Of a stretch of DNA of 64,000 nucleotides, positions 43,376 to 53,174 are shown one piece after another; the stretch's first letter is position 1, and the number at the start of each line of letters is the position of its first letter. The position numbers and the translations under genes were made by a program. The notes under the pieces are model-generated. The model saw nothing but the letters and a program-made list of their open reading frames with translations. It was not told where the DNA came from and searched no databases. Location of the stretch: contig CP159477.1 in NCBI GenBank assembly GCA_042140185.1, positions 3,348,001 through 3,412,000 of the forward strand, in the 5' to 3' direction. Origin of the DNA: JANSXG01 sp024743075. Lineage in GTDB: Bacteria; Planctomycetota; Phycisphaerae; Phycisphaerales; UBA1924.

Positions 43376-45100
43376 TCAGGCCTCCGGGCGCATCATCGGG
43401 AAGAGGATGACGTCGCGGATCGTGCGCTGGTTCATCAGCAGCATGCACAGGCGATCGATGCCGAGCCCGAGTCCACCGGCGGGGGGCATCCCGACCTTGA
43501 GGGCGTTGACGAAGTCCTCGTCGAAGGTGCGGAATGTCGTTTCCTCGTCGTCGATGCCGGCGAGCTGCTCGCGGAACTTGGCTTCCTGGATGTCCGGGTC
43601 GTTGAGTTCGGTGTAGGCCGGCCCGATTTCCATGCCGCCGATGAACAGGTCCCATCGCTGGGCCAACTCCGGGTTCTCGGGGTCCGGTCGCGTTAGGGGC
43701 GAGAGGGCTGCCGGGTAGTCGAAGACGAAGGTGGGGCGGGCCGGATCGATTGTCGCTTCGGCGACCTCTTCGAACAATTCGTTCACGATGAGGATGTCGG
43801 CGAGTTGCGTGCCGTCTTCGGTCTTGGTCTTCAGCCCGCGCTTCTCCGCCTCGGCGCGCGCCTTGGCGGTATCCGTCATCGGGAACCCGAGGGCGTTTTC
43901 GAACAGTTCGGCGTAGGTGATGCGATCGAACGGGCGCCCGTAGTCGATCTGGTGATCGAGGTAGGGCAGGACCAGATCGCCGGACGCGGTATCGTCGCGA
44001 TCGCCCAGTTCGGAGGCAACAAATGACGCGGCGTCTCGGATCAGGCCTTCAGCGATCTCGGCCATGGTCTCGTAGTTACCGAACGCCTGGTAGAGCTCGA
44101 GGGAGGTGAATTCGGGGTTGTGGCTCTTGTCGACGCCCTCGTTGCGGAAGTTGCGGCTGAACTCGTAGACGCGGGGCATGCCGCCGACCATGAGGCGCTT
44201 GAGGTACAGCTCGGGGGCGATGCGCATGAACAGGTCGATGTCGAGGGCGTTCATGTGGGTGCGGAACGGGCGTGCCGCGGCGCCGCCGGCCATGGCCTGA
44301 AGGACAGGGGTGTCGACCTCGAGGAAGTCCTGGTTGCCGAGGTATGCGCGCATCCGGCTCATCATGCGCGAGCGCAGCTTGAACGCCTGCATGGCCTCGG
44401 GGTTGGTGTAGAGGTCCACATAGCGCTTGCGGTAACGCTGCTCGACGTCCTGCAGGCCGCTCCACTTCTCGGGCGGCGGGACGATGCTCTTGCTCGCCAT
44501 CTTGACATTGTTCGCCCAGACGGTGATCTCGCCCTTGCGGGTCCTGCCGAGTCGGCCTTCGACCACGACGATGTCGCCGAGGTCGAGCTGCTTGACGAGC
44601 TCGAAGGAGCTTTCGTTGACGTCCTTCTTGCTCGCGGCGATCTGCAGGTCACTGGCCATCGCGCCGCGGAAAGGCGACGGCTCGATCGCGGGCTTGCCCG
44701 CGTCGTCGTCGGCTTCCTGGCCCTCGATCATGACGGCGGGGCCGGTGGTGTGGTCTCGGATCTGGAGCCAGATGAGCTTCCCTTGGCCACGCTTGAGCAT
44801 GACGCGTCCGGCGACCTTGACGATCGGGCGACCGTCCACGATCTCGATCTGCGGGGCGTTCGGGTCGGCCTTGCGGGCGTCGGCGTTGGTCTGCTCGGCG
44901 TCCTGAAACTTCTGGTCGGCGGCTTCGTCGTAACGGGCCTTGGCCTCGGCGAGCGTGATGAGCCCGTCGGTCCGCTGGCCGTAGGGGTTCATGCCGAGGG
45001 CGCGAACGGCGTCGCGGTTCTCGCGGCGCTGCTGCTCAAGGCGATGGGTGGACGAGCCGGCATCGCTGCCGGATTCGGTGGTGGTGGGTGTCGTGGGCAT
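43376..45100 (-). CDS. lysS: Lysyl-tRNA synthetase (class II)
   Basis: A 574-residue class II synthetase, longer than E. coli LysS (about 505). An N-terminal extension of about 60 residues precedes the OB-fold anticodon domain (GRVMLKRGQGKLIWLQIRD, GDIVVVEGRLGRTRKGEITV). Catalytic motif 2 is FRNEGVDKSHNPEFT, and motif 3 is GGLGLGIDRLCMLL. The insert with GMEIGPAYTELNDP is the Lys-specific pocket. Start at 45100; the stretch upstream has no clear Shine-Dalgarno. Divergent from the GNAT gene. Confidence 0.93.
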   Translation of the reverse strand: MPTTPTTTESGSDAGSSTHRLEQQRRENRDAVRALGMNPYGQRTDGLITLAEAKARYDEAADQKFQDAEQTNADARKADPNAPQIEIVDGRPIVKVAGRVMLKRGQGKLIWLQIRDHTTGPAVMIEGQEADDDAGKPAIEPSPFRGAMASDLQIAASKKDVNESSFELVKQLDLGDIVVVEGRLGRTRKGEITVWANNVKMASKSIVPPPEKWSGLQDVEQRYRKRYVDLYTNPEAMQAFKLRSRMMSRMRAYLGNQDFLEVDTPVLQAMAGGAAARPFRTHMNALDIDLFMRIAPELYLKRLMVGGMPRVYEFSRNFRNEGVDKSHNPEFTSLELYQAFGNYETMAEIAEGLIRDAASFVASELGDRDDTASGDLVLPYLDHQIDYGRPFDRITYAELFENALGFPMTDTAKARAEAEKRGLKTKTEDGTQLADILIVNELFEEVAEATIDPARPTFVFDYPAALSPLTRPDPENPELAQRWDLFIGGMEIGPAYTELNDPDIQEAKFREQLAGIDDEETTFRTFDEDFVNALKVGMPPAGGLGLGIDRLCMLLMNQRTIRDVILFPMMRPEA

Positions 45101-45146
45101 AGGGAGGGCATGGTAGCCGCGCACGGAAGGTATCGTGGGCGTCTCT

Positions 45147-45716
45147 ATGGCTCCGGAAGGCCCGTTTCTGCACACCGAACGGCTGGTGCTCCGTCCGCCG
45201 ACGATGGAGGATCTGGGTGAGTATGCGCCGATCTTTGCCGACCCCGAGGTGATGCGCTACATCGGAGACGGTTCGCTACGCACGCCGGATCGGGTGGCGA
45301 AGTCGGTTGCGCGGATCCGCGAGTTGTTCGTGACACGTGGCATCGGCGGGTTCGTGCTTGTCGAACGCGAGACCGGGGACATCCTCGGGGATTGCTTCCT
45401 CGTGCCGATCATGCGCAGCGGGGCGGATCCGTCGGATATGACCGATCGCGGGCCGGAGATCGAACTCGGGTATCGCTTGAAGAAGGACGCGTGGGGGAAG
45501 GGCTTCGCGACCGAGGCGGCCGGGGCGGTGCTGAACTGGGCGACCGGCGTTGGTGGGCCACGCCTCACGGAGGTCGTCGGCGTGACGCACCCGGACAACG
45601 AGCCGTCCAAGCGGGTGCTCCGGAAGCTCGGCTTCGATGACGCCGGGGAGACCGAGGCGTTTTACAACATGACGACCTCGCTGCTGGTGTATCGGGTGGA
45701 GCGCGAGAGCCGATAA
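45147..45716 (+). CDS. GNAT-family N-acetyltransferase
   Basis: A 189-residue acetyltransferase of the RimJ/RimL type: FLHTERLVLRPPT at the start, RESRY-like loop replaced by IELGYRLKKDAWGKGFATEA, in which the acetyl-CoA loop is recognisable, and VTHPDNEPSKRVLRKLGF at the end. It transfers an acetyl group to a protein N-terminus or small amine, but the substrate cannot be told. ATG at 45147 is preferred to the in-frame GTG at 45135. Upstream of lysS and divergent. Confidence 0.82.
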   Translation: MAPEGPFLHTERLVLRPPTMEDLGEYAPIFADPEVMRYIGDGSLRTPDRVAKSVARIRELFVTRGIGGFVLVERETGDILGDCFLVPIMRSGADPSDMTDRGPEIELGYRLKKDAWGKGFATEAAGAVLNWATGVGGPRLTEVVGVTHPDNEPSKRVLRKLGFDDAGETEAFYNMTTSLLVYRVERESR

Positions 45717-45828
45717 GATCATTGCTTTTGCGCGTCGGAGCGGCGATCCGCCTGGCATCGCGCCAGAATTCTTGTCTCAGAGAGCGGTTTTGGGCACAAT
45801 TGAATAGGACCTTGAGGAGGAGATATCC

Positions 45829-46572
45829 ATGCGCGCTTCGACCCTGATCGCGATCGCCGCGTCCGCTGCGGTGGTCGGGCTTGTGTACGCCAGCAACACC
45901 ACGCTCATCCGTCCCGATTCGGCGACCGCCGAGAGCGAGTTCAGCGGCTCGTACGACATCGGCAACGCCATCGACGGCTCCGGCCTTCCGGTGGATTTCA
46001 CGCCCGCCGATCCGCACGCGACGTACGTCCAGCACAACCACTGGACGACGCGTTCGAACGCGATCCCGAACGGCACCGCGAACGCGACATTCTTCTTCGA
46101 CGAGCCGCAGGACCTCGGTCGGTTTTACATGTGGAACCATCGTTCGGACGGAGTCGCTTCGAACCCGTTCTACGAGGTCATGCTGTTCGATCTGATCTTC
46201 CGCGATGCCGACGGCGTCGAGCTGTACTCGATGACGGAGGTCCCCGCGGTCGGCGAGACGGCGGTGGCGCAGACCTTCTGCTTCCCGGAGGTCGTGGGCG
46301 TGAGTTCGGTCGAGCTCCGAATTCTGGAGAACCAGGGTTCGGTCTACACCGGTGTGGCCGAGGTCGCGTTCGGTGACGCCAGCCCTTCCAAGTGCCTCGG
46401 CGACGCGAACTTCAACGGCACGATCGATCTTGGCGACCTGAACGCGCTGCTCGCGGCGTTCGGTCAGCCGGTCTCACCGTGCACGCCTCGCGACACGAAC
46501 GGCGACGGGATGTTGGATCTGGCGGACCTGAACTACATCCTGGCGAACTTCGGGAACGACTGTCCGGAGTGA
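45829..46572 (+). CDS. Exported protein with dockerin-like C-terminus
   Basis: A 247-residue protein with a signal peptide (MRASTLIAIAASAAVVGLVYA). Residues about 30-180 look like a beta-sandwich (HNHWTTRSNAIPNGTANATF, SVELRILENQGSVYTGVAEV), perhaps discoidin-like. The dockerin-like pair (LGDANFNGTIDLGDLN, RDTNGDGMLDLADLN) closes the protein, with Cys before it, in its linker and near its end (GNDCPE). A strong GAGGAGGAG ribosome binding site lies nine bases upstream. Confidence 0.85.
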   Translation: MRASTLIAIAASAAVVGLVYASNTTLIRPDSATAESEFSGSYDIGNAIDGSGLPVDFTPADPHATYVQHNHWTTRSNAIPNGTANATFFFDEPQDLGRFYMWNHRSDGVASNPFYEVMLFDLIFRDADGVELYSMTEVPAVGETAVAQTFCFPEVVGVSSVELRILENQGSVYTGVAEVAFGDASPSKCLGDANFNGTIDLGDLNALLAAFGQPVSPCTPRDTNGDGMLDLADLNYILANFGNDCPE

Positions 46573-46614
46573 CGCGGGGCGTTGCTGCCGGTCCGCGCAC
46601 GGTAGCATCCCGGC

Positions 46615-47718
46615 ATGAGCCAATCGATCAAGCGCATCGGCGTCCTCACCGGTGGCGGGGATTGCCCCGGCCTCAACGCGGTCATCCGGGCCGTCACCAA
46701 GACCGCCATCTTCGACCACGGCTGGGAGGTCATGGGCATCCGCGACGGGTACCTCGGGCTGATCGAGGACCGCGTGTCGACGCTGAACGCGAACAATGTG
46801 TCGGGCATCCTGACCACCGGGGGCACGATCCTCGGGACTTCGAACAAGGCCAACCCGGAGAAGTACGCGACCGGGATCGATGCCGAGGGCAACACGATCT
46901 GGTCGGATGTCACCGACACCTGCCTCGCAACGATCGAGCGTCACGGGTTGGACGCGATCGTTGCAATCGGCGGCGACGGGACGATGTCGGGCGCGCAGCC
47001 GTTCATACGGGCCGGCGTGAATGTGATCGGTGTGCCGAAAACGATCGACAACGACATCGTCGGGACGGACCTGAGTTTCGGGTTCCAGACCGCGGCGGAT
47101 ATTGCCACGGAGGCGCTCGACCGGATCCATACGACGGCGGAGTCGCATCAGCGGGTGATGGTGGTCGAGGTGATGGGTCGCAACGCCGGCTGGATCGCGC
47201 TGCACTCGGGCGTCGCGTCGGGAAGCGATGTCATCCTGATCCCCGAGATCCCCTACGACCTCGAGAAGGTCGCGGCGTACACCGAGCACCGGCGCTCGAT
47301 CGGGCGCGACTACACCGTGGTGTGCATCTCCGAGGGAGCGGCCCCCAAGGGCGGCCAGCAGGCGGTGCAGCGCCTCGACCCGACCTCACCCGACCCGGTC
47401 AAGCTCGGCGGCATCGCGCGCCAGCTCGCGCACAATCTTCAGGCGCTGACCGGCCAGGAAAGCCGCGCGACGGTGCTCGGCCATGTCCAGCGCGGCGGCT
47501 CGCCGACCCCGGCCGACCGCGTGCTCGCGACGCGCTTCGGGCACGAGGCCGCGACGATCCTGGAGGAGGGCAAGCGCAACCGAATGGTGGCGTACGTCGG
47601 CGGCGATGTGACGGACATCGACATCACCGTCCCAGCGCACAAGCAGCGGACGATCCCGGCGGACAACCACCTGCTGCAGGCGGCGCGTGCGGTGGGGACG
47701 TGCTTCGGGGATGGGTGA
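46615..47718 (+). CDS. pfkA: 6-phosphofructokinase
   Basis: A 367-residue phosphofructokinase, phosphorylating fructose 6-phosphate in glycolysis. GVLTGGGDCPGLNAVIRA binds the donor; the catalytic segment is PKTIDNDI and the fructose-phosphate site includes VEVMGRNAGWIA. The GGDGT motif has Gly where PPi enzymes have Asp, while PKTIDND has Lys where E. coli PfkA has Gly. This Gly/Lys pair is found in actinobacterial-type group III ATP-PFKs, so ATP is the likely donor, but PPi use is not excluded. Confidence 0.93.
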   Translation: MSQSIKRIGVLTGGGDCPGLNAVIRAVTKTAIFDHGWEVMGIRDGYLGLIEDRVSTLNANNVSGILTTGGTILGTSNKANPEKYATGIDAEGNTIWSDVTDTCLATIERHGLDAIVAIGGDGTMSGAQPFIRAGVNVIGVPKTIDNDIVGTDLSFGFQTAADIATEALDRIHTTAESHQRVMVVEVMGRNAGWIALHSGVASGSDVILIPEIPYDLEKVAAYTEHRRSIGRDYTVVCISEGAAPKGGQQAVQRLDPTSPDPVKLGGIARQLAHNLQALTGQESRATVLGHVQRGGSPTPADRVLATRFGHEAATILEEGKRNRMVAYVGGDVTDIDITVPAHKQRTIPADNHLLQAARAVGTCFGDG

Positions 47719-47721
47719 AGA

Positions 47722-48543
<822 letters not shown>

Positions 48544-48603
48544 GGCCGCAGTCTAGCGGCGGTCGGGTTCGGGGAGTTCGAGGGTTTCGGTCTTGCCGCT
48601 GGC

Positions 48604-49632
48604 TCAGGCGCGGAGGGCGGCGAGCTTGGCGTTCGCATCGGTATCGACCTGCGACAACTTGCCGTAAACGCCGGCTATGCTCCGAGCGAAGACTCCGTAG
48701 TTTCCGGCTGCCAGTTCGTCGTATACAGCGTCGATGGCCGCGGGGTCGCCCCAAACTTCGGCGTACTTCTCGCCGACCTCGGCGATGCGCATCGCGTCGC
48801 GGATGAGCCGGGCGCGGGCGAGGCGCGCGGTGCGTGTGTTGCCCAGCGCGCTCTCGGAGTCGGCTTTCACAGAGGCCAGTGCGCCGTCCAGGCCGGTTCC
48901 TTCGAGCGTCCACTCGCTCACCTCACGCGTGCGGATCTGGTTCGCCAGACGCTGCGCGCTGATTGCTGCATCCCGGCCGACTCCGGCGACGAGCCGGAAG
49001 GTGTCCTCCTCCGGAAATCGTTCGAGCGCCTCGGAGAGGACGCGACGGTCTTTCTCTGAAAACTTGTCCTGAAACAGATCGACGTGTCGGGCTGCCGTGT
49101 CGAAGATCGAGATGCTAACGAGAGACGGCGACGGCATCTCGGCGCGCCCGATGTGCTCGGCAAGACGGAACAGGGCCGCGAGGCGTTCGGCCCCCTCTTC
49201 GGTCCAGTTTCGTTCGAGGTGACGACCCGCATCGAGCGCGACGATTCTGCTCGTTTCACGGGCCACATTCAGGTAGAAGTCTGATGGCTCTCGATCCTCG
49301 TTGAGCGCGTGTTCCGGTCGGCTCCCGAAATCACAGTGCTCCATCTTCGACGCTCGGATGATGACCTCGACGGCTTGAGAAGCATCAGTGAGAGCGCGCA
49401 AAGCCTCTTCCTCGTTCTGGTTCTCCGGCACGAACAGACCATCCTCGCTGTAGTAGAGGTCTGAGAGTGTTCGCCGGTATTCCCCGAGCCAGTACCAGCC
49501 GGCCCAGTACACGAGCGCCGCGTTCTCCGAAGCGGGCACAACCTCCCGCTCTGCCGGCTCCGCACCGACCGGGGTACTCACCATCACCCCCGTTCCCAGC
49601 ATCGCCATCATCACTACAAATGCTCGCACCAT
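48604..49632 (-). CDS. Exported helical protein of unknown function
   Basis: A 342-residue protein with a signal peptide (MVRAFVVMMAMLGTGVMVSTPVGA). The mature part is almost all helical and Ala/Arg/Glu-rich, with two conserved-looking Trp-rich bits near the start (YWAGWYWLGEYRRTL). An excellent AAGGAG ribosome binding site lies six bases before the ATG at 49632. It resembles the helical exported protein at 34049 in composition but not in motifs. No family recognised. Confidence 0.7.
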   Translation of the reverse strand: MVRAFVVMMAMLGTGVMVSTPVGAEPAEREVVPASENAALVYWAGWYWLGEYRRTLSDLYYSEDGLFVPENQNEEEALRALTDASQAVEVIIRASKMEHCDFGSRPEHALNEDREPSDFYLNVARETSRIVALDAGRHLERNWTEEGAERLAALFRLAEHIGRAEMPSPSLVSISIFDTAARHVDLFQDKFSEKDRRVLSEALERFPEEDTFRLVAGVGRDAAISAQRLANQIRTREVSEWTLEGTGLDGALASVKADSESALGNTRTARLARARLIRDAMRIAEVGEKYAEVWGDPAAIDAVYDELAAGNYGVFARSIAGVYGKLSQVDTDANAKLAALRA

Positions 49633-49743
49633 GGCTGCTCCTTCCGATTCTGGTGTCATCCGACGAATCAGAGCATAATCGGTGGCCACCGGGCATTCGT
49701 GTCCTGTTCTGACCGAATCCGGACAACCCATCGAGGTTTCAGC

Positions 49744-50475
49744 ATGCCAGACTCTTCCTCGCACTCGCCCTCGCGCCTGGATTCCATGGACCTGCCTCCG
49801 GAATTGCCGCAGGTTTCCCACGACTGGTACCGCCCGGACGGCACCGCCGAAGAAGCGGCCCGCCGGTACTTCGAGGTGATGGACCGGCGCCGATCAGTTC
49901 GGTTCTTCTCGGACAAGCCGGTCAGCCGCGAAACCATCGAGTGGATCGTGCGCACCGGCGGCACGGCGCCCAGCGGGGCGCACAAGCAGCCGTGGCGGTT
50001 CGTGTGCGTGAACGATGCGGGGCTGAAGAAGGAGATCCGGGCCGCGGCGGAGGCCGAGGAGCGCGAGTTCTACGAGCGCCGCGCGACGGAGAAGTGGCTG
50101 GCCGACCTCGCGCCGCTGGGGACCGACTCGAACAAACCGTTCCTCGAGATCGCCCCGTGGCTGATCATCGTGTTCCAGATGGTCAAGACCGACGACGGCG
50201 GCATGGTGTACTACCGCGAGGAGAGCGTCGGCATCGCCACTGGCATGCTGATCTCCGCCATCCACCACGCCGGACTCGTCACGCTCACGCACACGCCCAG
50301 CCCGATGAAGTTCCTGTCGCAGGTGCTCGGTCGTCCGGACCACGAGCGGCCGTTCCTGCTGCTTCCCGTGGGGTATCCGGCGGATGATGCGACCGTGCCG
50401 CAGTTGGCCCGCAAGCCGCTGGAGGAGATCATGGTTGTGAACCGGGGCGATGCCGGGGAAGATGGCACGCGATGA
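49744..50475 (+). CDS. Nitroreductase-family protein (iodotyrosine deiodinase-like)
   Basis: A 243-residue flavoprotein of the nitroreductase superfamily. The FMN-binding DRRRSVRFFSDKPVSRETIE and the loop TAPSGAHKQPWRFVCVND are characteristic of the iodotyrosine deiodinase/BluB branch, which handles reductive dehalogenation in animals and unknown substrates in bacteria. SVGIATGMLISAIHHAGL and LLPVGYPADDA complete the fold. Starts at 49744 or at 49786 (MDLPPEL). The next gene overlaps its end by four bases. Confidence 0.8.
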   Translation: MPDSSSHSPSRLDSMDLPPELPQVSHDWYRPDGTAEEAARRYFEVMDRRRSVRFFSDKPVSRETIEWIVRTGGTAPSGAHKQPWRFVCVNDAGLKKEIRAAAEAEEREFYERRATEKWLADLAPLGTDSNKPFLEIAPWLIIVFQMVKTDDGGMVYYREESVGIATGMLISAIHHAGLVTLTHTPSPMKFLSQVLGRPDHERPFLLLPVGYPADDATVPQLARKPLEEIMVVNRGDAGEDGTR

Positions 50476-51134
50476 ACACTCGACTCCACGGACGGATGAC
50501 GGACGGTTCCCGCGCACGCCTGCTGATCGGCGCCGCTCTGCTGATCGGCGCGACCACGCTCATGGGCTGCCAGCAGCGCCGCTGGGGAGCGCTGACTCGC
50601 TTCGAGTTCAGCGACTTGAGTGTTGACGAAGGTCGCCAGATGCTGACCGTGTTCAACGAGGCGGGGCTGAACGCCGCGCTCGATCCGAGCGCCGAGGTGA
50701 CGACGATCGAGGCGAAGAACATCCGCACGACCAAAGAGGTCTCCAAGCTCATCGGCGCGATCCGCGAGAAGAGCAAGCAGATGAACAAGAGCCAGCCGCT
50801 GACCGAGGCGACGCTCCGCTTCGGGCGCCTGCAGATCAGCGGCACCGTCTACACCTCGATCTCGATCGCCGTCAGCCCGAACGCCCGCGCGTTCGTTGCC
50901 GACCGCCAAAAGCAGGACCCCTGGCGAGAGGTCAAGGTCGAGGGCGGGCGCTTCGAGGGCGTGGTCAACACCGAGTTCACCGTCGCCGACCAGGGCGGCT
51001 GGGTCTACATCGCGGCGTTCCGCGAGGGCGCCGCGCGGTACTCGCGCGTGAACGTCCTGACCGGCAAGGTCGAGGCGGGCGTCCCGCTCCCGGCGGGTCT
51101 GCTGGATGTGAAGCAGTCGCGCGCGATCCGGTAG
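50472..51134 (+). CDS. Lipoprotein of unknown function
   Basis: A 220-residue predicted lipoprotein: hydrophobic stretch, then lipobox TLMGC at about residue 33. The mature part has alternating short strands and helices (LRFGRLQISGTVYTSISIAV, GGWVYIAAFREGAARYSRVN) that might form a small periplasmic domain. No family recognised. It overlaps the nitroreductase gene by four bases (ATGA), so they are expressed together. Confidence 0.7.
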   Translation: MNTRLHGRMTDGSRARLLIGAALLIGATTLMGCQQRRWGALTRFEFSDLSVDEGRQMLTVFNEAGLNAALDPSAEVTTIEAKNIRTTKEVSKLIGAIREKSKQMNKSQPLTEATLRFGRLQISGTVYTSISIAVSPNARAFVADRQKQDPWREVKVEGGRFEGVVNTEFTVADQGGWVYIAAFREGAARYSRVNVLTGKVEAGVPLPAGLLDVKQSRAIR

Positions 51135-51313
51135 CGCTACGCCGCCGTGACGAGGTTATCGGAAGCGGCGGACTAGGTTCCTGTGCCTATGTCGGACATA
51201 TTCGGTCGGTCACGCATTTCTGCGTGGAAATGCACACCGCTCGCGGTACTCTCTCACCGTGTCCCGCCGCGCAGCGTGATGTTCCCAGATCTGTGCTTTA
51301 CGGGAGAACCGCG

Positions 51314-52363
51314 ATGTCGAACAGCAAACCGAGCATTTCCGCGTCCGCCCTGTTGGCGTGCGCCGCCCTGACGACCGTCTCGTTGGCGGCTCAGGACGGC
51401 GACGGGCCGGGAAACGATTGCACCCCCGCCCAGGAGTGCTGGAATCTCTATATCTGTGAGGGGCTGTACTTCTGCTACGGCAGCGGTGTGGTCGAGGACC
51501 CGGAACTGCAGGACCTGTGCTTCGGTGAGTTCGGACCGGATCCCACCGGCAGCGGCGGCTCGGGCTACGCCGGTCTCTACCAGGCCTGCATGCAGAATGT
51601 CTGCCCGGATGGCTGGGGTTGGGGGGCGCACCAGGTCACGACGGTGCCCACCATGGAGCAGTGCAGCGAGATCTATCGCCAGGCGGTGACCGCCTGCAAG
51701 GGCGGGTCGACGACCATGCCGCCGTTCGGCTGCACCGAGATGCAGCCCGATCCGGACATCGTCCCGAGCAGGCAGATGAAGGAGGCCTGCATCCGGGCGG
51801 CCCGGATCCAGCTCGAGTTCTGCAAGGCGAACGCGAGCGATTCGCCGTCGAACACGAACTTCATGAACAGCGTATTCACGCTCGGTGCCGCGGAAACCGG
51901 CGAGCTCGACCCGGCCAACGGCGTGACCGACGGCGCCTGGCTCAAAGTTCCGAATGTCGAGGGGGATATCCCCGTCGACGGAGCCCGCGTGCACGCGATG
52001 GTCTGGGGCACGGACGGCTGGGAATGGATCGTGCTCAGCGAGGCCGGGCCCGACGCCGACGGCATGGTCGTCCCGGACTTCGAACTCTCTGACATCGACA
52101 ACCACGCCAGCCTCGAGGACATCGAACTGCTCATCGAGTGGCTCAACCAGGGGCAGGTCGTCCGCCACACGCCGGTGAGCATCGACTTCGCCGCGACCGC
52201 CAGCGGCAACGATTTCGATCGCGACGGCTCGGTGACGATCGCCGATCTCGCGGCGTACCTGAGCGCGTACGAGGCTGGCGCGCACCGCGCCGATGTCAAC
52301 GCCGACGGCGTGGTTGATGCCGCGGATGTCGACCAGTTCATCACGGCCTTCGCCGCCGAGTGA
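51314..52363 (+). CDS. Cysteine-rich exported protein with a variant dockerin-like end
   Basis: A 349-residue protein with a signal peptide (SASALLACAALTTVSLAA). The mature N-terminal half is Cys-rich (DCTPAQECWNLYICEGLYFC; ACMQNVCPDGWGWG; SEIYRQAVTACKGG; ACIRAARIQLEFC), suggesting disulphides outside the cell. The last 55 residues are a dockerin-like pair of a second type (DFDRDGSVTIADLAAYLSAY, DVNADGVVDAADVDQFITAF), without the LNxxLxxFG ending. An attenuator-like terminator follows 28 bases later. Confidence 0.8.
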   Translation: MSNSKPSISASALLACAALTTVSLAAQDGDGPGNDCTPAQECWNLYICEGLYFCYGSGVVEDPELQDLCFGEFGPDPTGSGGSGYAGLYQACMQNVCPDGWGWGAHQVTTVPTMEQCSEIYRQAVTACKGGSTTMPPFGCTEMQPDPDIVPSRQMKEACIRAARIQLEFCKANASDSPSNTNFMNSVFTLGAAETGELDPANGVTDGAWLKVPNVEGDIPVDGARVHAMVWGTDGWEWIVLSEAGPDADGMVVPDFELSDIDNHASLEDIELLIEWLNQGQVVRHTPVSIDFAATASGNDFDRDGSVTIADLAAYLSAYEAGAHRADVNADGVVDAADVDQFITAFAAE

Positions 52364-52390
52364 ACCGCTGAATCATCTCTCTCGATAGAG

Positions 52391-52428
52391 ACCCGGGCCT
52401 GCGTCGAATCGGCGAGGCCCGGGTTTTT
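52391..52428 (+). terminator. Rho-independent terminator
   Basis: A perfect 10-bp stem, ACCCGGGCCT (52391-52400) and AGGCCCGGGT (52415-52424), encloses a 14-base loop and is followed by five T (52424-52428). It lies 28 bases downstream of the stop of the cysteine-rich protein gene. This is the clearest terminator in the window. Confidence 0.88.
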
Positions 52429-52547
52429 GCGTTTTGTCTCGCCGAATCAAGGTTGTAAGATATTTGTTTGCAAGTGTTTAACGAATTCCGCTTGCTCTGG
52501 CGAAGCCGATCCGCGAGCATGCTGTATGAGCCCATGGAGGATCCCGC

Positions 52548-53174
52548 ATGAACGCTTCAACGGTCGTCGTCACAGCCGCACTCGGTGCCGGTGTCTTGAT
52601 CGACCTGCCCGGGCTGCGTTACGAGGCTCCGCTCGTCGGTGAACCCGGGCCGATCGAGCGCGATCTGCGCTGGTACGGACTGCGCGAGTCGGAGTCGTCG
52701 AGAAATGACTGGCATAGCGGTGGCGGAATGAATTTACCGCCGGAGTGGCGTGAACAGGTGGAGCTTTGGGATGGGGTACTGCGCGAAGGACTGGAGCATG
52801 AGAGCGCGGCAGAGACGCCAGGAATGGTTCCGTTGTGGGGTCGCGAGAAGTCCGCTGTCGCGCGGTTGCTCGATGGGCAGAGCGCCGTTGATTTGGCTTT
52901 GATCCTGAGTGAGACGATCGATCCCGCGCTCCCCCTTCTGTACGGTGACTACAGGCGTGACGGACCAAATCGCGAAGATGCAACCGAGCAGCGGTCTTCT
53001 GCACTTCCCGCCGATTTCAACCACGACAGCAAACTTACGCTCGCGGATCTCGACGCGTACAGCGCCGCCTTTGCTGCCAACGCCCCGCGGGCCGACCTGA
53101 ATCGAGACGGCCAGATCGATGCCCAAGACCTCCGCAGCTACCTCGACACCTTCGACGCGAACTACCGCCCCTAG
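52548..53174 (+). CDS. Dockerin-type protein, second subtype, with weak leader
   Basis: A 208-residue protein. The first 20 residues (NASTVVVTAALGAGVLIDL) are mildly hydrophobic but less clear than a normal signal peptide. Most of the centre has no recognisable domain. The end is a dockerin-like pair (DFNHDSKLTLADLDAYSAAF, DLNRDGQIDAQDLRSYLDTF) closely similar to that of the gene just upstream, so these two are related by their last 55 residues only. GGAGG lies seven bases upstream of ATG. Confidence 0.75.
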   Translation: MNASTVVVTAALGAGVLIDLPGLRYEAPLVGEPGPIERDLRWYGLRESESSRNDWHSGGGMNLPPEWREQVELWDGVLREGLEHESAAETPGMVPLWGREKSAVARLLDGQSAVDLALILSETIDPALPLLYGDYRRDGPNREDATEQRSSALPADFNHDSKLTLADLDAYSAAFAANAPRADLNRDGQIDAQDLRSYLDTFDANYRP

